Shown: positions 23,387 through 30,095, counted from the stretch's first letter. The stretch is 38,565 nucleotides of DNA from Prevotella sp. (GCA_024681875.1 JAILAA010000089.1:1-38565), one strand, 5' to 3'. Numbers and translations are program-made. Notes: a model not told the origin generated them from the letters alone.

Positions 23387-23560
23387 ATGAAAGAAACTGT
23401 ATTAAAATGTATGCGCGAGGCAGGCAAGCCCGTTTCGGCTGGTGATGTGACAAAGGCACTGGGTGCCGACCGCAAGGAAGTGGACAAGGCTTTCGCCGAG
23501 CTGAAGAAAGAGGGTGCCATCGTGTCGCCCGTCCGCTGCAAGTGGGCTCCGGCTCAGTAA
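23387..23560 (+). CDS. Small winged-helix protein (57 aa)
   Basis: A 57-residue basic protein, MKETVLKCMREAGKPVSAGD onward, predicted to be a compact winged helix: helix 1, a helix-turn-helix (SAGDVTKALGADRKEVDKAFAELKKEG) and a wing (AIVSPVRCKWAP). It resembles the DNA-binding core of MarR/ArsR-type regulators with nothing else attached. It starts 27 bp after the ferritin-like gene and precedes the structured region ahead of rubredoxin. It could regulate this redox set. The cysteines at 8 and 51 might sense redox state, which is speculation. Confidence 0.75.
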   Translation: MKETVLKCMREAGKPVSAGDVTKALGADRKEVDKAFAELKKEGAIVSPVRCKWAPAQ

Positions 23561-23579
23561 TCAAGTTTTGGCTTCGGTA

Positions 23580-23679
23580 GGTGCATTAGCACCGCAACGC
23601 AGATTAATTTCTGCTTCATCATTGGGGAGGTCAGGCCGGTGTGACTGTGCAATGACACAGATACCAAGCCTAACCTCCC
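23580..23679 (+). ncRNA. Candidate structured RNA (three hairpins) upstream of rubredoxin
   Basis: Three hairpins in 100 bp. (1) GGTGC-ATTA-GCACC, 23580-23593. (2) GCAGA-TTAATT-TCTGC, 23599-23614. (3) A long nested stem: 23625-23636 pairs with 23668-23679 (12 bp, one mismatch), with inner stems GGT/ACC (23638-23640, 23663-23665) and CTGTG/CACAG (23645-23649, 23656-23660) around loop CAATGA. No T-run follows, so it is not a standard terminator. It may be a leader element of the rubredoxin mRNA, a processing site between genes, or a mobile palindromic repeat. Confidence 0.5.
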
Positions 23680-23714
23680 TTTAGTAATTCTAATCACCTA
23701 AAACATTTACGACT

Positions 23715-23876
23715 ATGGCAAAGATGAAATGCCCATGTAGATACGTCTACGACCCCGAAGTGGGTGACCCGAAGCAAGGAATACCTCCCGGCACAAAGTT
23801 TGAAGACCTTCCCGACATCTGGCGCTGTCCCCGCTGCAAGCGTAAGAAGGAAAAGTTCGTACCTGTAGAGGAATAA
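23715..23876 (+). CDS. Rubredoxin-like protein with a CxC first knuckle
   Basis: A 53-residue rubredoxin-like protein. The second metal knuckle is normal (WRCPRC), and the body YDPEVGD...[15 protein letters not shown] is typical. The first knuckle reads [10 protein letters not shown], that is Cys-x-Cys, where rubredoxins have Cys-x-x-Cys-G-Tyr. One residue is missing and Gly is Arg. The C-terminus (KRKKEKF) is unusually basic, and shares RCPRCK and KEKF with the rubredoxin domain of the MBL fusion protein 1.3 kb on. It should bind one metal through four cysteines, if the short loop allows. It starts 35 bp after the hairpin region. Confidence 0.82.
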   Translation: MAKMKCPCRYVYDPEVGDPKQGIPPGTKFEDLPDIWRCPRCKRKKEKFVPVEE

Positions 23877-23900
23877 TAATCAACATAAAACAATTAAACA

Positions 23901-24299
23901 ATGGAAGCAACAAAGAAAGTATTCGATTTCCTGGAGAACGCAGGAACGTTTTATCTCGCAACAGTGGAGGGCGACCAGCCCCGCGTACGTCCTTATGGAG
24001 CCATGCTCTATTTCGAGGACAAGATCTACATCATGGCCTTTGGCAAAACCAATGCAACTCGTCAGATAGCCGCAAACCAGAAGGCGGAGATTTGTGCCTT
24101 CAAGGGTCAGACACTCCGTATCGAGTGCAAACTCGTGGAGGACAATCGTCCTGAGGTGGGCAAGGCGCTCGTCGACAAGATGCCTGTATTGAAGCCTGCC
24201 CTCGGCGAGAATGGTGAGAATGGCGTGATGTACTATTTGAAAGATGCCAAGGCCGACTTCTTCAAGATGATGGAATTGGTAGAGACCGTTACATTCTAA
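23901..24299 (+). CDS. Pyridoxamine 5'-phosphate oxidase-like flavin protein
   Basis: A 132-residue split-barrel protein of the PNPOx-like family (GTFYLATVEGDQPRVRPYGAMLYFEDKIYIMAFGKTNATRQI), which bind FMN, F420 or heme. It is too short to be true PdxH and lacks the PdxH C-terminus. It is 24 bp after rubredoxin and 12 bp before the MBL-rubredoxin gene, so an electron-transfer or reductase role with those partners is likely. Confidence 0.83.
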   Translation: MEATKKVFDFLENAGTFYLATVEGDQPRVRPYGAMLYFEDKIYIMAFGKTNATRQIAANQKAEICAFKGQTLRIECKLVEDNRPEVGKALVDKMPVLKPALGENGENGVMYYLKDAKADFFKMMELVETVTF

Positions 24300-24311
24300 T
24301 CCCGTATAGCA

Positions 24312-25253
24312 ATGATTATCAAAGCAGTAAAATTCAGGCGCGACGGGTACTACACCCAGCCCTTTGCCTTTGGCGGTGAGGAAGGCCCAGACAAGTTCGA
24401 CCACAACATCCGTTATCGTGGTAGTCTGCAGAACTATCTGATTGATACCGGTTCGGAGGTTATTTTGGTTGACACAGGCCTGCCCGCAGGCTTTCCTGAG
24501 GAGGTTATCGACGAGAAGGCAATGGCCTATACAGGCAAAGACATCTGCAGTTACATGGATGCACTGGGCTCATTGGGCTACAAGCCCGAACAGGTGACGA
24601 AGATTCTCCTGACCCATCGTCACGGCGATCACAGCGGAGAACTCCGCTCTTTCCCCAATGCGAAGATTTATGTGGGAGCCGATGAGATGCAGGCAGAAGA
24701 ACTGAAGGGTCTGCCCAATCTGGTGCCTGTGACCTATACCGACGGCCCCTATCACAACTTCCCTGAGACGCAGAAAATCTGCGACGGCGTGTGGTTCATC
24801 AAGGCCAAAGGCCATACCAATGGCAATAGTCTTGTAATTGCGGAAAACGACGGACTCTACTATATGTTCGAGGCCGATATCACCTATGTAGACGAGGCAC
24901 TGTATGAGAATAAGCTGTCGGTGGTGTATGACGACCTGCCCGCTGCCCGCGAGACATTGGACCGGGTGCGTGGGTTCGTCCGCAACAATCCTACCGTTTA
25001 TATGGGTACCCACACCCCGCAGGGCTATGAGAATCTGGAGGCCAAGCGGGTGATGGACCTCGACAATCCCGTGCCAACCGTCCTTGCAGAGGTTGATTTT
25101 TCCAAGGCTGAGGCTTCAGGTAAATATGTCTGCTCTATCTGTGGCTATGTGTATGACCCGGCAGAGCACGACGGCGTTGCTTTCGAAGACTTGCCCGACG
25201 ATTGGCGTTGCCCGCGCTGCAAGCAACCCAAGGAGAAGTTCAACAAGGCATAA
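24312..25253 (+). CDS. Metallo-beta-lactamase fold protein fused to rubredoxin
   Basis: A 313-residue protein. Residues 1-250 are an MBL-fold hydrolase with the metal motif THRHGDHSG (HxHxDH), a following histidine (KGHTNGNS), the bridging Asp (EADITYVD) and a last His (GTHTPQG). Residues 270-313 are a complete rubredoxin ([12 protein letters not shown] ... WRCPRC). The flavodoxin domain of flavodiiron O2/NO reductases is absent, and the MBL part has a Zn-enzyme-like, not clearly di-iron, arrangement. Direct fusion of MBL to rubredoxin suggests a redox-linked reaction. It ends the redox gene run and is followed by a strong terminator. Confidence 0.85.
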   Translation: MIIKAVKFRRDGYYTQPFAFGGEEGPDKFDHNIRYRGSLQNYLIDTGSEVILVDTGLPAGFPEEVIDEKAMAYTGKDICSYMDALGSLGYKPEQVTKILLTHRHGDHSGELRSFPNAKIYVGADEMQAEELKGLPNLVPVTYTDGPYHNFPETQKICDGVWFIKAKGHTNGNSLVIAENDGLYYMFEADITYVDEALYENKLSVVYDDLPAARETLDRVRGFVRNNPTVYMGTHTPQGYENLEAKRVMDLDNPVPTVLAEVDFSKAEASGKYVCSICGYVYDPAEHDGVAFEDLPDDWRCPRCKQPKEKFNKA

Positions 25254-25263
25254 AACACGTATT

Positions 25264-25320
25264 AAATCCCGACGGCATAAACCTCATTTTTAGGTATTGT
25301 ACCGTCGGGATTTGTTTTTT
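25264..25320 (+). terminator. Rho-independent terminator after the MBL-rubredoxin gene
   Basis: A perfect 12-bp stem, AAATCCCGACGG (25264-25275) with CCGTCGGGATTT (25302-25313), with an inner ACCT/AGGT pair in the loop and followed by GTTTTTT. Confidence 0.92.
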
Positions 25321-25327
25321 ACCTTTG
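25296..25327 (+). promoter_or_regulatory. ZIP transporter promoter overlapping the terminator
   Basis: ATTG (25296-25299), 20 bp, TACCTTTG (25320-25327). The 3' arm and T-run of the upstream terminator form the spacer between the -33 and -7 elements. The ATG is 31 bp downstream. Confidence 0.7.
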
Positions 25328-25358
25328 CGCACAGAAAAACGGCAAAGATGTATACGAA

Positions 25359-26135
25359 ATGGATACGATTCTGATAGGTTTGTTGGTGCCTATGTTGGGC
25401 ATCGTATTTGGCTCGGCAGTGGTGTTCCTGACGGGAAAAGAGATGTCGGGACTGTTGCAAAAATCGCTGCTTGGCTTTGCCGCTGGCGTGATGGTGTCAG
25501 CTTCGTTCTGGTCGCTGTTGTTGCCTGCTGTCGAGATGCAGGGCGATTCGAAATGGGCTGTCATGCCTGCCGTTATAGGATTTTTGTTGGGTATGGGATT
25601 CCTGCTGCTCATCGATGTGCTGACGCCCCACCTGCATTTTGGCAACGCTGAGCCGGAAGGCCCGCGCTCAAGTCTCTCCCGTACAACGATGCTGATGCTG
25701 GCAGTCACCATCCACCATTTCCCTGAAGGTATGGCCATCGGAGTGGTGCTGGCAGGAGCCGAACAGACGGGAATGGGCATCAGTGCCGCCAGTGCGCTCG
25801 TCGTGTCACTCGGCATTGCCATTCAGAATATTCCTGAGGGTGCCGTCGTCTCTATTCCGATGCGTGCTTCAGGCAGGTCGCGCACTAAGTCCTTCCTGTT
25901 GGGATGCCTCAGTGGCATTGCCCAGCCTCTCGGAGCCATCCTCGTCATCTTGCTGGCAACGCTGTTCGTTCCCATGCTCCCTTATTTGCTGGCCTTTGCA
26001 GCAGGAGCAATGCTTTACGTAGTCGTAGAGGAACTGATACCAGAAGCCAGCAGTGGTCAGCACACCAATCTCAGCACCATCCTCTTCGCCGTGGGCTTCG
26101 CTCTGATGATGATGCTGGATGTGGTAACTACATAG
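25359..26135 (+). CDS. ZIP-family metal transporter
   Basis: A 258-residue membrane protein of the ZIP family with about eight helices. The two metal-binding helices are diagnostic: HHFPEGMAIGVVLAG and QNIPEGAVVSIPM. Between helices 3 and 4 is a short histidine-containing loop (TPHLHFG). ZIP proteins bring zinc, iron or other divalent metals into the cytoplasm. Placed beside metal-binding redox proteins, it could supply zinc or iron to them. It has its own promoter and is convergent with the second AraC gene. Confidence 0.9.
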   Translation: MDTILIGLLVPMLGIVFGSAVVFLTGKEMSGLLQKSLLGFAAGVMVSASFWSLLLPAVEMQGDSKWAVMPAVIGFLLGMGFLLLIDVLTPHLHFGNAEPEGPRSSLSRTTMLMLAVTIHHFPEGMAIGVVLAGAEQTGMGISAASALVVSLGIAIQNIPEGAVVSIPMRASGRSRTKSFLLGCLSGIAQPLGAILVILLATLFVPMLPYLLAFAAGAMLYVVVEELIPEASSGQHTNLSTILFAVGFALMMMLDVVTT

Positions 26136-26165
26136 GAGGCTACTGTCAACAACTTGGGATGCTAT

Positions 26166-26226
26166 CCATACAACAAAAACGTGTGGCAGCGAGCACCACC
26201 ACCGTTTTCCCCACCCACTGCCAATA
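26166..26226. repeat. 61-bp dispersed repeat, copy B
   Basis: Gap-free partner of 21716-21776, lying between the convergent ZIP and AraC genes, 22 bp past the AraC stop. Confidence 0.75.
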
Positions 26227-26247
26227 AAGGAAAAAACTAATCATTGT

Positions 26248-27162
26248 CTATGATAACTGCTGGCGATATTCGGCTGGCGACACCCCCGTCTCTTTTTTGA
26301 AGAAACGGCTGAGGTGCTGTGGGTACTGGAAGCCGAGGCCGTAGGCGACATCGGTGATGGTCTTCTCCGGATTAGCCAATTCTCTCTTGACGGCATCGAG
26401 GGTGTGTAGCTTGATATGCTCCTGAGCCGTTTTGCCCGTCTCCTTGCGGATCAGGTCGCCGAAGTAGTTGGGAGACAGACAAAGTTCAGAGGCGCAGTAG
26501 CGGACGGTGGGCAGACCATTCTTCATGGCATTATTGCCCTCGAAGTAGCGTTTCAATAGTTGCTCAAAGCGGCTGAGCAGGTCACTGTTCGTAATCTCTC
26601 GGGTGATAAATTGGCGCTCGTAGAAGCGCAGCAGATGGTCGAGCAGGATTTCGATGTTCGATACAATCAGGCGGCGCGTCAGACGGTCGATGCCTTGTTT
26701 CAACTCCGACTGTATCTCATCGAGACAATGCAGGAATATCTCGCGTTCACGCTCAGACAAATGGAGTGCCTCGTTGGCCTGGTATTCGAAGAAGGTGTAC
26801 TCCTTCAGATTGCGCGCTAGCGATGTGCCGTGAATCAACTCGGGCGAGAAGAATAGCCCCCAACCGACGGGCTGGAACAACTCCAGAGTTTCGTTTCCTA
26901 AAGCCTCGTTTGTCGGTTCAATACCTACGACTTGTCCGGGTGCCGTCGAAACAACAGAACCCTTGTCGTAGTCGTAGCGTGAACGGCCATAGACGATGTC
27001 GCAGAACTTCTCGTCCTTCAACATCACAGAGTAAAAGCCGTTTGTGTGGCGCATGTGCTTCATCGGCTTGGCCAGCCCTAAGTTTACCACGCTCACCATC
27101 GGATGCAAGGTCTCCACACCCAGCATGTCATTGAATTCCTGTATTGTGTCGAAATGTTTCAT
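26248..27162 (-). CDS. AraC-family transcriptional regulator
   Basis: A 304-residue regulator: N-terminal sensing domain (about residues 20-150) and C-terminal double HTH (VRYCASELCLSPNYFGDLIRKETG and ITDVAYGLGFQYPQHLSRFFKKETGVSP). The strong HTH match and the neighbouring flavodoxin and SnoaL genes suggest local control of redox genes; Bacteroidetes AraC regulators of this layout often sit beside oxidoreductase or flavodoxin genes. A near-perfect 13-bp inverted repeat covers its -7 box, a candidate operator. Confidence 0.9.
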   Translation of the reverse strand: MKHFDTIQEFNDMLGVETLHPMVSVVNLGLAKPMKHMRHTNGFYSVMLKDEKFCDIVYGRSRYDYDKGSVVSTAPGQVVGIEPTNEALGNETLELFQPVGWGLFFSPELIHGTSLARNLKEYTFFEYQANEALHLSEREREIFLHCLDEIQSELKQGIDRLTRRLIVSNIEILLDHLLRFYERQFITREITNSDLLSRFEQLLKRYFEGNNAMKNGLPTVRYCASELCLSPNYFGDLIRKETGKTAQEHIKLHTLDAVKRELANPEKTITDVAYGLGFQYPQHLSRFFKKETGVSPAEYRQQLS

Positions 27163-27178
27163 ATCATCTTAAATCACA

Positions 27179-27213
27179 GCGCAAAGATAGCAAAAAAAAT
27201 GCTATCCTTGCGC
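27179..27213 (-). promoter_or_regulatory. Inverted repeat over the AraC promoter -7 box
   Basis: Arms 27179-27191 (GCGCAAAGATAGC) and 27201-27213 pair at 12 of 13 positions around a 9-bp A/T spacer. The left arm contains the minus-strand -7 TATCTTTG (27182-27189), 20 bp before the ATG. It may be an operator or a hairpin after the SnoaL gene. Confidence 0.6.
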
Positions 27214-27244
27214 CAAATACCTCTTATTTTTTCAATTCTTTAAT

Positions 27245-27679
27245 TTATGCCATCTGTGGGAATGCGCTCCACTCGAAATACTGCTCGCGCTCGGCAATCC
27301 ACCAGCGACCGTCAATCTTCACGTATTTGTCGAAATAGCGTACGGCATGTACCGTCAACTTGTCCCTACCATTCTCCTCGGTTACCAATGTAGCCAGAGC
27401 ATAGCAGGTGCCCGTGGCGTGGGTTTCGTCAATAAAGTCCACGTTCTGTTGGCCGTTCATGTGGAACGACACTTTGGCAGCACCGAAGGCTTTGTATTGG
27501 CGAATCATGTCCTGTACGTCTGTAGCCGTCATGCCCAACTTGCCACCGAAATACACGTTCAACTTGATGTCAGGACGGAAAATCTCCACGTAGCAGTCCT
27601 GATTGTTCTTGTCACTCTCTGTTGCGTAGAAGTCTACTAAGGCCTTCAACTCCATACGGTCTTGCATTCTGAAATCCAT
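27245..27679 (-). CDS. SnoaL-like / NTF2-fold protein
   Basis: A 144-residue protein of the SnoaL-like (NTF2) fold: N-terminal helices (ALVDFYATESDKNN), central sheet residues (VSFHMNGQQNVDFIDETHATGTCYALATL) and a C-terminal strand (GRWWIAEREQYFEW). Such proteins are small-molecule isomerases, hydrolases or binding proteins; the specific reaction is unknown. It has a TAATTTTG -7 box (27707-27714) and diverges from the flavodoxin gene. It may share control by the downstream AraC protein. Confidence 0.8.
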   Translation of the reverse strand: MDFRMQDRMELKALVDFYATESDKNNQDCYVEIFRPDIKLNVYFGGKLGMTATDVQDMIRQYKAFGAAKVSFHMNGQQNVDFIDETHATGTCYALATLVTEENGRDKLTVHAVRYFDKYVKIDGRWWIAEREQYFEWSAFPQMA

Positions 27680-27706
27680 ATTTTTCTATTTGATGATTTA
27701 CGTCGG

Positions 27707-27714
27707 CAAAATTA
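27707..27714 (-). promoter_or_regulatory. -7 box of the SnoaL-like gene
   Basis: TAATTTTGCCG on the minus strand. The same 11 bases occur on the plus strand at 27845-27855 in front of flavodoxin, which supports both promoters. Confidence 0.6.
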
Positions 27715-27742
27715 CTGCATTTTTTGCTGCCGGTTTGTATAA

Positions 27743-27820
27743 ATCTTACGGATTGAATTACCCAAATTACTGATTCTTGAATAATTCCGTAAGATGGGTA
27801 AGTGAATCCGTAATTTTGGT
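27743..27820. promoter_or_regulatory. Candidate operator: repeated CTTACGGATT / AATCCGTAA boxes
   Basis: Within 80 bp of the divergent region the motif occurs at about 27744 (CTTACGGATT), 27785 (ATTCCGTAAG) and 27806 (AATCCGTAA), in inverted and direct orientation, with TTACCC/GGGTAA also mirrored. This fits binding of a dimeric regulator such as the neighbouring AraC protein. Confidence 0.45.
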
Positions 27821-27844
27821 ACAACAGCATTGCCGTATTATTTG

Positions 27845-27852
27845 TAATTTTG
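27845..27852 (+). promoter_or_regulatory. -7 box of the flavodoxin gene
   Basis: TAATTTTG, giving a leader of about 100 nt that contains a hairpin at 27884-27908. Confidence 0.55.
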
Positions 27853-27883
27853 CCGTCAGAAACGGCGAAGGTGCTCACGCTCG

Positions 27884-27908
27884 GCAGTTGCAAACACGTT
27901 TGCACTGC
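27884..27908 (+). other. Hairpin in the flavodoxin 5' leader
   Basis: GCAGT-T-GCAAAC, loop AC, GTTTGC-ACTGC: 11 pairs with one bulged T. It may be a dispersed palindromic element or a regulatory leader structure. Confidence 0.55.
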
Positions 27909-27961
27909 TCTCGCTTACTCGCATCATTGCACCATCAATAATTTATAAGGAGAAAAAAATT

Positions 27962-28483
27962 ATGGCAAAAAAAGTTTTGATTGCGTATTACTCTCGTCGC
28001 GGAGAGAATTTTGTAAACGGAAGTATCAAGAACCTGCAGCTGGGTAATACAGAGGTAGTGGCTGCGAAGATCAAGGCCCTGCTACCCGATGCCGACATGT
28101 TCCAGATTGATACGACCTACGAGTATTCAAAATCGTATATGAGATGTATCGAAGAGGCCAAGCAAGAGCTGCACGATGATGCTCGTCCGGAAGTGAAGAA
28201 TCCGCTGGACTCTATCGATGCGTACGACACTATCATCCTAGGCTATCCCAACTGGTGGGGCACGATGCCTATGGTGTGCTACACGTTCCTCGAAAGCTAT
28301 GACTTTAGCGGAAAAACCATCATCCCCTTCTGTACCAATGAAGGCAGCGGCATGGGCAGTTCAGAGCGTTTCATCAAGAAACTCTGTCCGACGGCCAATG
28401 TGCTGAACGGCACTCCCATCCATGGAGCCGAAGCCGCCAATGCTGACCGTGAGGCTCGTATCATCGCCGGTATGGCAGAATAG
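27962..28483 (+). CDS. Flavodoxin family protein
   Basis: A 173-residue flavodoxin-fold protein. The FMN phosphate loop region reads IAYYSRRGENF, followed by the LGYPNWWGTMPMVCYTF and PFCTNEGSGMGSSERF loops typical of the flavodoxin_4 type, which act as FMN-binding oxidoreductases or electron carriers. No signal peptide. It has a long AT-rich leader ending in AAGGAG 9 bp before the ATG. The lipoprotein gene starts directly after its stop. Confidence 0.9.
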   Translation: MAKKVLIAYYSRRGENFVNGSIKNLQLGNTEVVAAKIKALLPDADMFQIDTTYEYSKSYMRCIEEAKQELHDDARPEVKNPLDSIDAYDTIILGYPNWWGTMPMVCYTFLESYDFSGKTIIPFCTNEGSGMGSSERFIKKLCPTANVLNGTPIHGAEAANADREARIIAGMAE

Positions 28484-28484
28484 A

Positions 28485-28937
28485 ATGAACAGACTACTGA
28501 CTCTGATAGCCCTGTACGTACTCCTGCCATTGGGAGCCTGCGGACAGGGCACTGAAAAAGGAAATGCCATGGACGATGAGAGCCAAATCAGGGAACTCCA
28601 CGAGCAGATGTACAAGGCGATGGTAGCCAAGGACATCGCGACGCTCGACAAGCTGCATGCCGACGACTTCGTGCTAACCCACATGACGGGTATGCGACAG
28701 TCGAAGGCGGTCTATCTGGAAGCCATCCGCAATGGAACCCTTAATTACTATAGTGCCGAGATGGAGCAGTTGGATATCAAGGTTTATGGCGACAGTGCCG
28801 TGATGACAAGCCGTAGCCGCGTCCTCGCTGCCGTATTCGGCGGCGGCAAACACACGTGGCCCCTCCAGCTCCGCTTCACGATGCGGAAAGACACAGGCCG
28901 GTGGCAGCTTACCAGTGCAAGTGCATCGACCTATTAG
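28485..28937 (+). CDS. SnoaL/DUF4440-like lipoprotein
   Basis: A 150-residue lipoprotein: MNRLLTLIALYVLLPLGAC with lipobox LGAC, Cys19 being the expected lipidation site. After a short linker comes an NTF2-fold domain of the DUF4440 kind (ELHEQMYKAMVAKDIATLDKLHADDFVLTHMTG). Start ATG 28485, one base after the flavodoxin stop; the frame is open further up but inside flavodoxin. A terminator follows. Role unknown; operon partner of flavodoxin. Confidence 0.87.
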   Translation: MNRLLTLIALYVLLPLGACGQGTEKGNAMDDESQIRELHEQMYKAMVAKDIATLDKLHADDFVLTHMTGMRQSKAVYLEAIRNGTLNYYSAEMEQLDIKVYGDSAVMTSRSRVLAAVFGGGKHTWPLQLRFTMRKDTGRWQLTSASASTY

Positions 28938-28947
28938 AATCGTAAAT

Positions 28948-28982
28948 GGTCAAGTCTCAACAATCGGGACTTGACCTTTTTT
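28948..28982 (+). terminator. Rho-independent terminator
   Basis: GGTCAAGTC (28948-28956), 11-nt loop, GACTTGACC (28968-28976), then TTTTTT. Confidence 0.93.
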
Positions 28983-28995
28983 CTTAGCCGAGTGC

Positions 28996-29118
28996 ATGAA
29001 AGTATACTTTTCTGTAATTCTACATCTTTGTATTCTGCTGATTGCGTGCCACACTTCGAAACTTAGTGGCGAAGAATCCTGTACCTTGTGGAAAGGCAAC
29101 GGGAAAGGCTACGGGTAG
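28996..29118 (+). pseudogene. Truncated lipoprotein gene
   Basis: A 40-codon frame beginning with a good lipoprotein signal (MKVYFSVILHLCILLIAC, lipobox LIAC, Cys18) that stops at TAG 29116-29118 exactly where repeat-rich DNA begins. It looks like the 5' end of a lipoprotein gene cut off by insertion or deletion. A very short functional lipoprotein is possible but less likely. Confidence 0.45.
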
Positions 29119-29312
29119 GCGCGTTAGCGGGAATGGGCGCGTCAGCGGGCGCTCGACCTTAGGTCGCTTGCTACCCGCTCGGCTCTGCCGCTTGCTACTG
29201 CTAAGGACGCAAGAACGGGACGCAAGAATGCGGATGGCCTCTTGGGTGATTCCCATGATGCGACGCACGTCCTTCTAGAGACCACTTCGTGGAACAAGCG
29301 TCTCCTGCGTCG
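29118..29312. repeat. Dense palindromic and tandem repeats
   Basis: An 18-bp tandem pair (GGCGCGTTAGCGGG at 29118 and GGCGCGTCAGCGGG at 29136); palindromes GCTCGACCT-TA-GGTCGCTTGC (29151-29171) and GCTCGGC-TCT-GCCGCTTGC (29177-29195); GGACGCAAGAA twice at 13-bp spacing (29205, 29218); and a compound stem, CGACGCA/TGCGTCG (29261-29267, 29306-29312) enclosing GAGAC/GTCTC and CAC-TTC-GTG. No gene is credible in 29119-29429. The rest of that stretch holds only the Crp/Fnr promoter. Confidence 0.7.
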
Positions 29313-29401
29313 CCGAGCGATCTTCCATACCCATTTCGTAGAGTATGAGGAAGAAGGTGTTAATCTATATTACCATTATCGCTTCTCTCACGAATTATTT
29401 G

Positions 29402-29409
29402 TACCTTTG
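29402..29409 (+). promoter_or_regulatory. -7 box of the Crp/Fnr-family gene
   Basis: TACCTTTG, 21 bp before the ATG at 29430. The -33 element is unclear. Confidence 0.55.
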
Positions 29410-29429
29410 CACTCAAAACATCATGGTGT

Positions 29430-30008
29430 ATGGAACAGAAATTCAAGAAAACAGACAATGGTATTGACCTGCGGGCACTGCGCGAGTTCTGCAGGAAGGA
29501 GGGCGAGGCTGTCACTTACCGCAAGGGCGAGCAGTTCGAGCGCGAGGGTGACCCCGCACGGTGGTTCGGCTTCGTCACCGAGGGGTGCTTTAAATATGTA
29601 ACGTATGGCATCAGCGACGACAGGGAGCACATCACCTGGTTCTCATTCGAGGGCGAGTTTGCTGGCGACTATCCCGCCTGCCTCGACAGTCGTCCGGCTC
29701 AGACTACAATCGAGGCGATGGTGCCCACCCGCGTGCTCAGGGTGAGCGGCGAGCAGCTGATGGACTTTTTCCGTCAAGACGCTGAAAAGACGGAGTTGCG
29801 CAGTATCATCGCTGAGCATCTGCTCAGTCAGGCCCGTGCCCGCTATCTTGACTTCCATCGCACCGCACCTCGCGAGCGCTACAAGCTGTTGCTGCATCGC
29901 TGTCCCGGCATCGTCGAGCACCTGCCCCTCAACGCCATCGCCTCATTCCTTAACATCACGCCCAAAACCATCTCCGTGATACGCCGCAACATCACTTACG
30001 GGCAATAA
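29430..30008 (+). CDS. Crp/Fnr-family transcriptional regulator
   Basis: A 192-residue regulator with an N-terminal cyclic-nucleotide-binding-type beta barrel (about residues 25-115: YRKGEQFEREGDPARWFGFVTEG) and a C-terminal HTH (LPLNAIASFLNITPKTISVIRRNI). No Fe-S cysteine cluster like that of FNR is visible. Bacteroidetes proteins of this type usually respond to redox, nitrosative or nutrient cues, but the ligand is unknown. A palindrome CTTTAC-CTAA-GTAAAG lies 12 bp beyond its stop codon and recurs at 36436, a possible target. Confidence 0.88.
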   Translation: MEQKFKKTDNGIDLRALREFCRKEGEAVTYRKGEQFEREGDPARWFGFVTEGCFKYVTYGISDDREHITWFSFEGEFAGDYPACLDSRPAQTTIEAMVPTRVLRVSGEQLMDFFRQDAEKTELRSIIAEHLLSQARARYLDFHRTAPRERYKLLLHRCPGIVEHLPLNAIASFLNITPKTISVIRRNITYGQ

Positions 30009-30019
30009 CACGAGAAATC

Positions 30020-30039
30020 CTTTACCTAAGTAAAGACTT
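30020..30039. repeat. 20-bp repeat with palindrome CTTTAC-CTAA-GTAAAG, copy 1
   Basis: Identical over 20 bp to 36436-36455. Both are followed by CTCTCGTTAA (30136-30145; 36458-36467) and lie upstream of genes for exported proteins. Confidence 0.8.
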
Positions 30040-30041
30040 AC

Positions 30042-30089
30042 ACCCTCGGCATCCACTTTTCGGTCTTTGTCGAGGGTTTTTCTTTTTTT
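30042..30089 (+). terminator. Terminator after the Crp/Fnr gene
   Basis: ACCCTCG (30042-30048) pairs with CGAGGGT (30071-30077), followed by a long T-rich run. Confidence 0.7.
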
Positions 30090-30095
30090 ATTCTG

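Noticed and set aside
29020..29268. An 82-codon minus-strand frame in the repeat cluster
   Set aside because: It is composed of translated tandem and palindromic repeats and overlaps the lipoprotein signal on the other strand.
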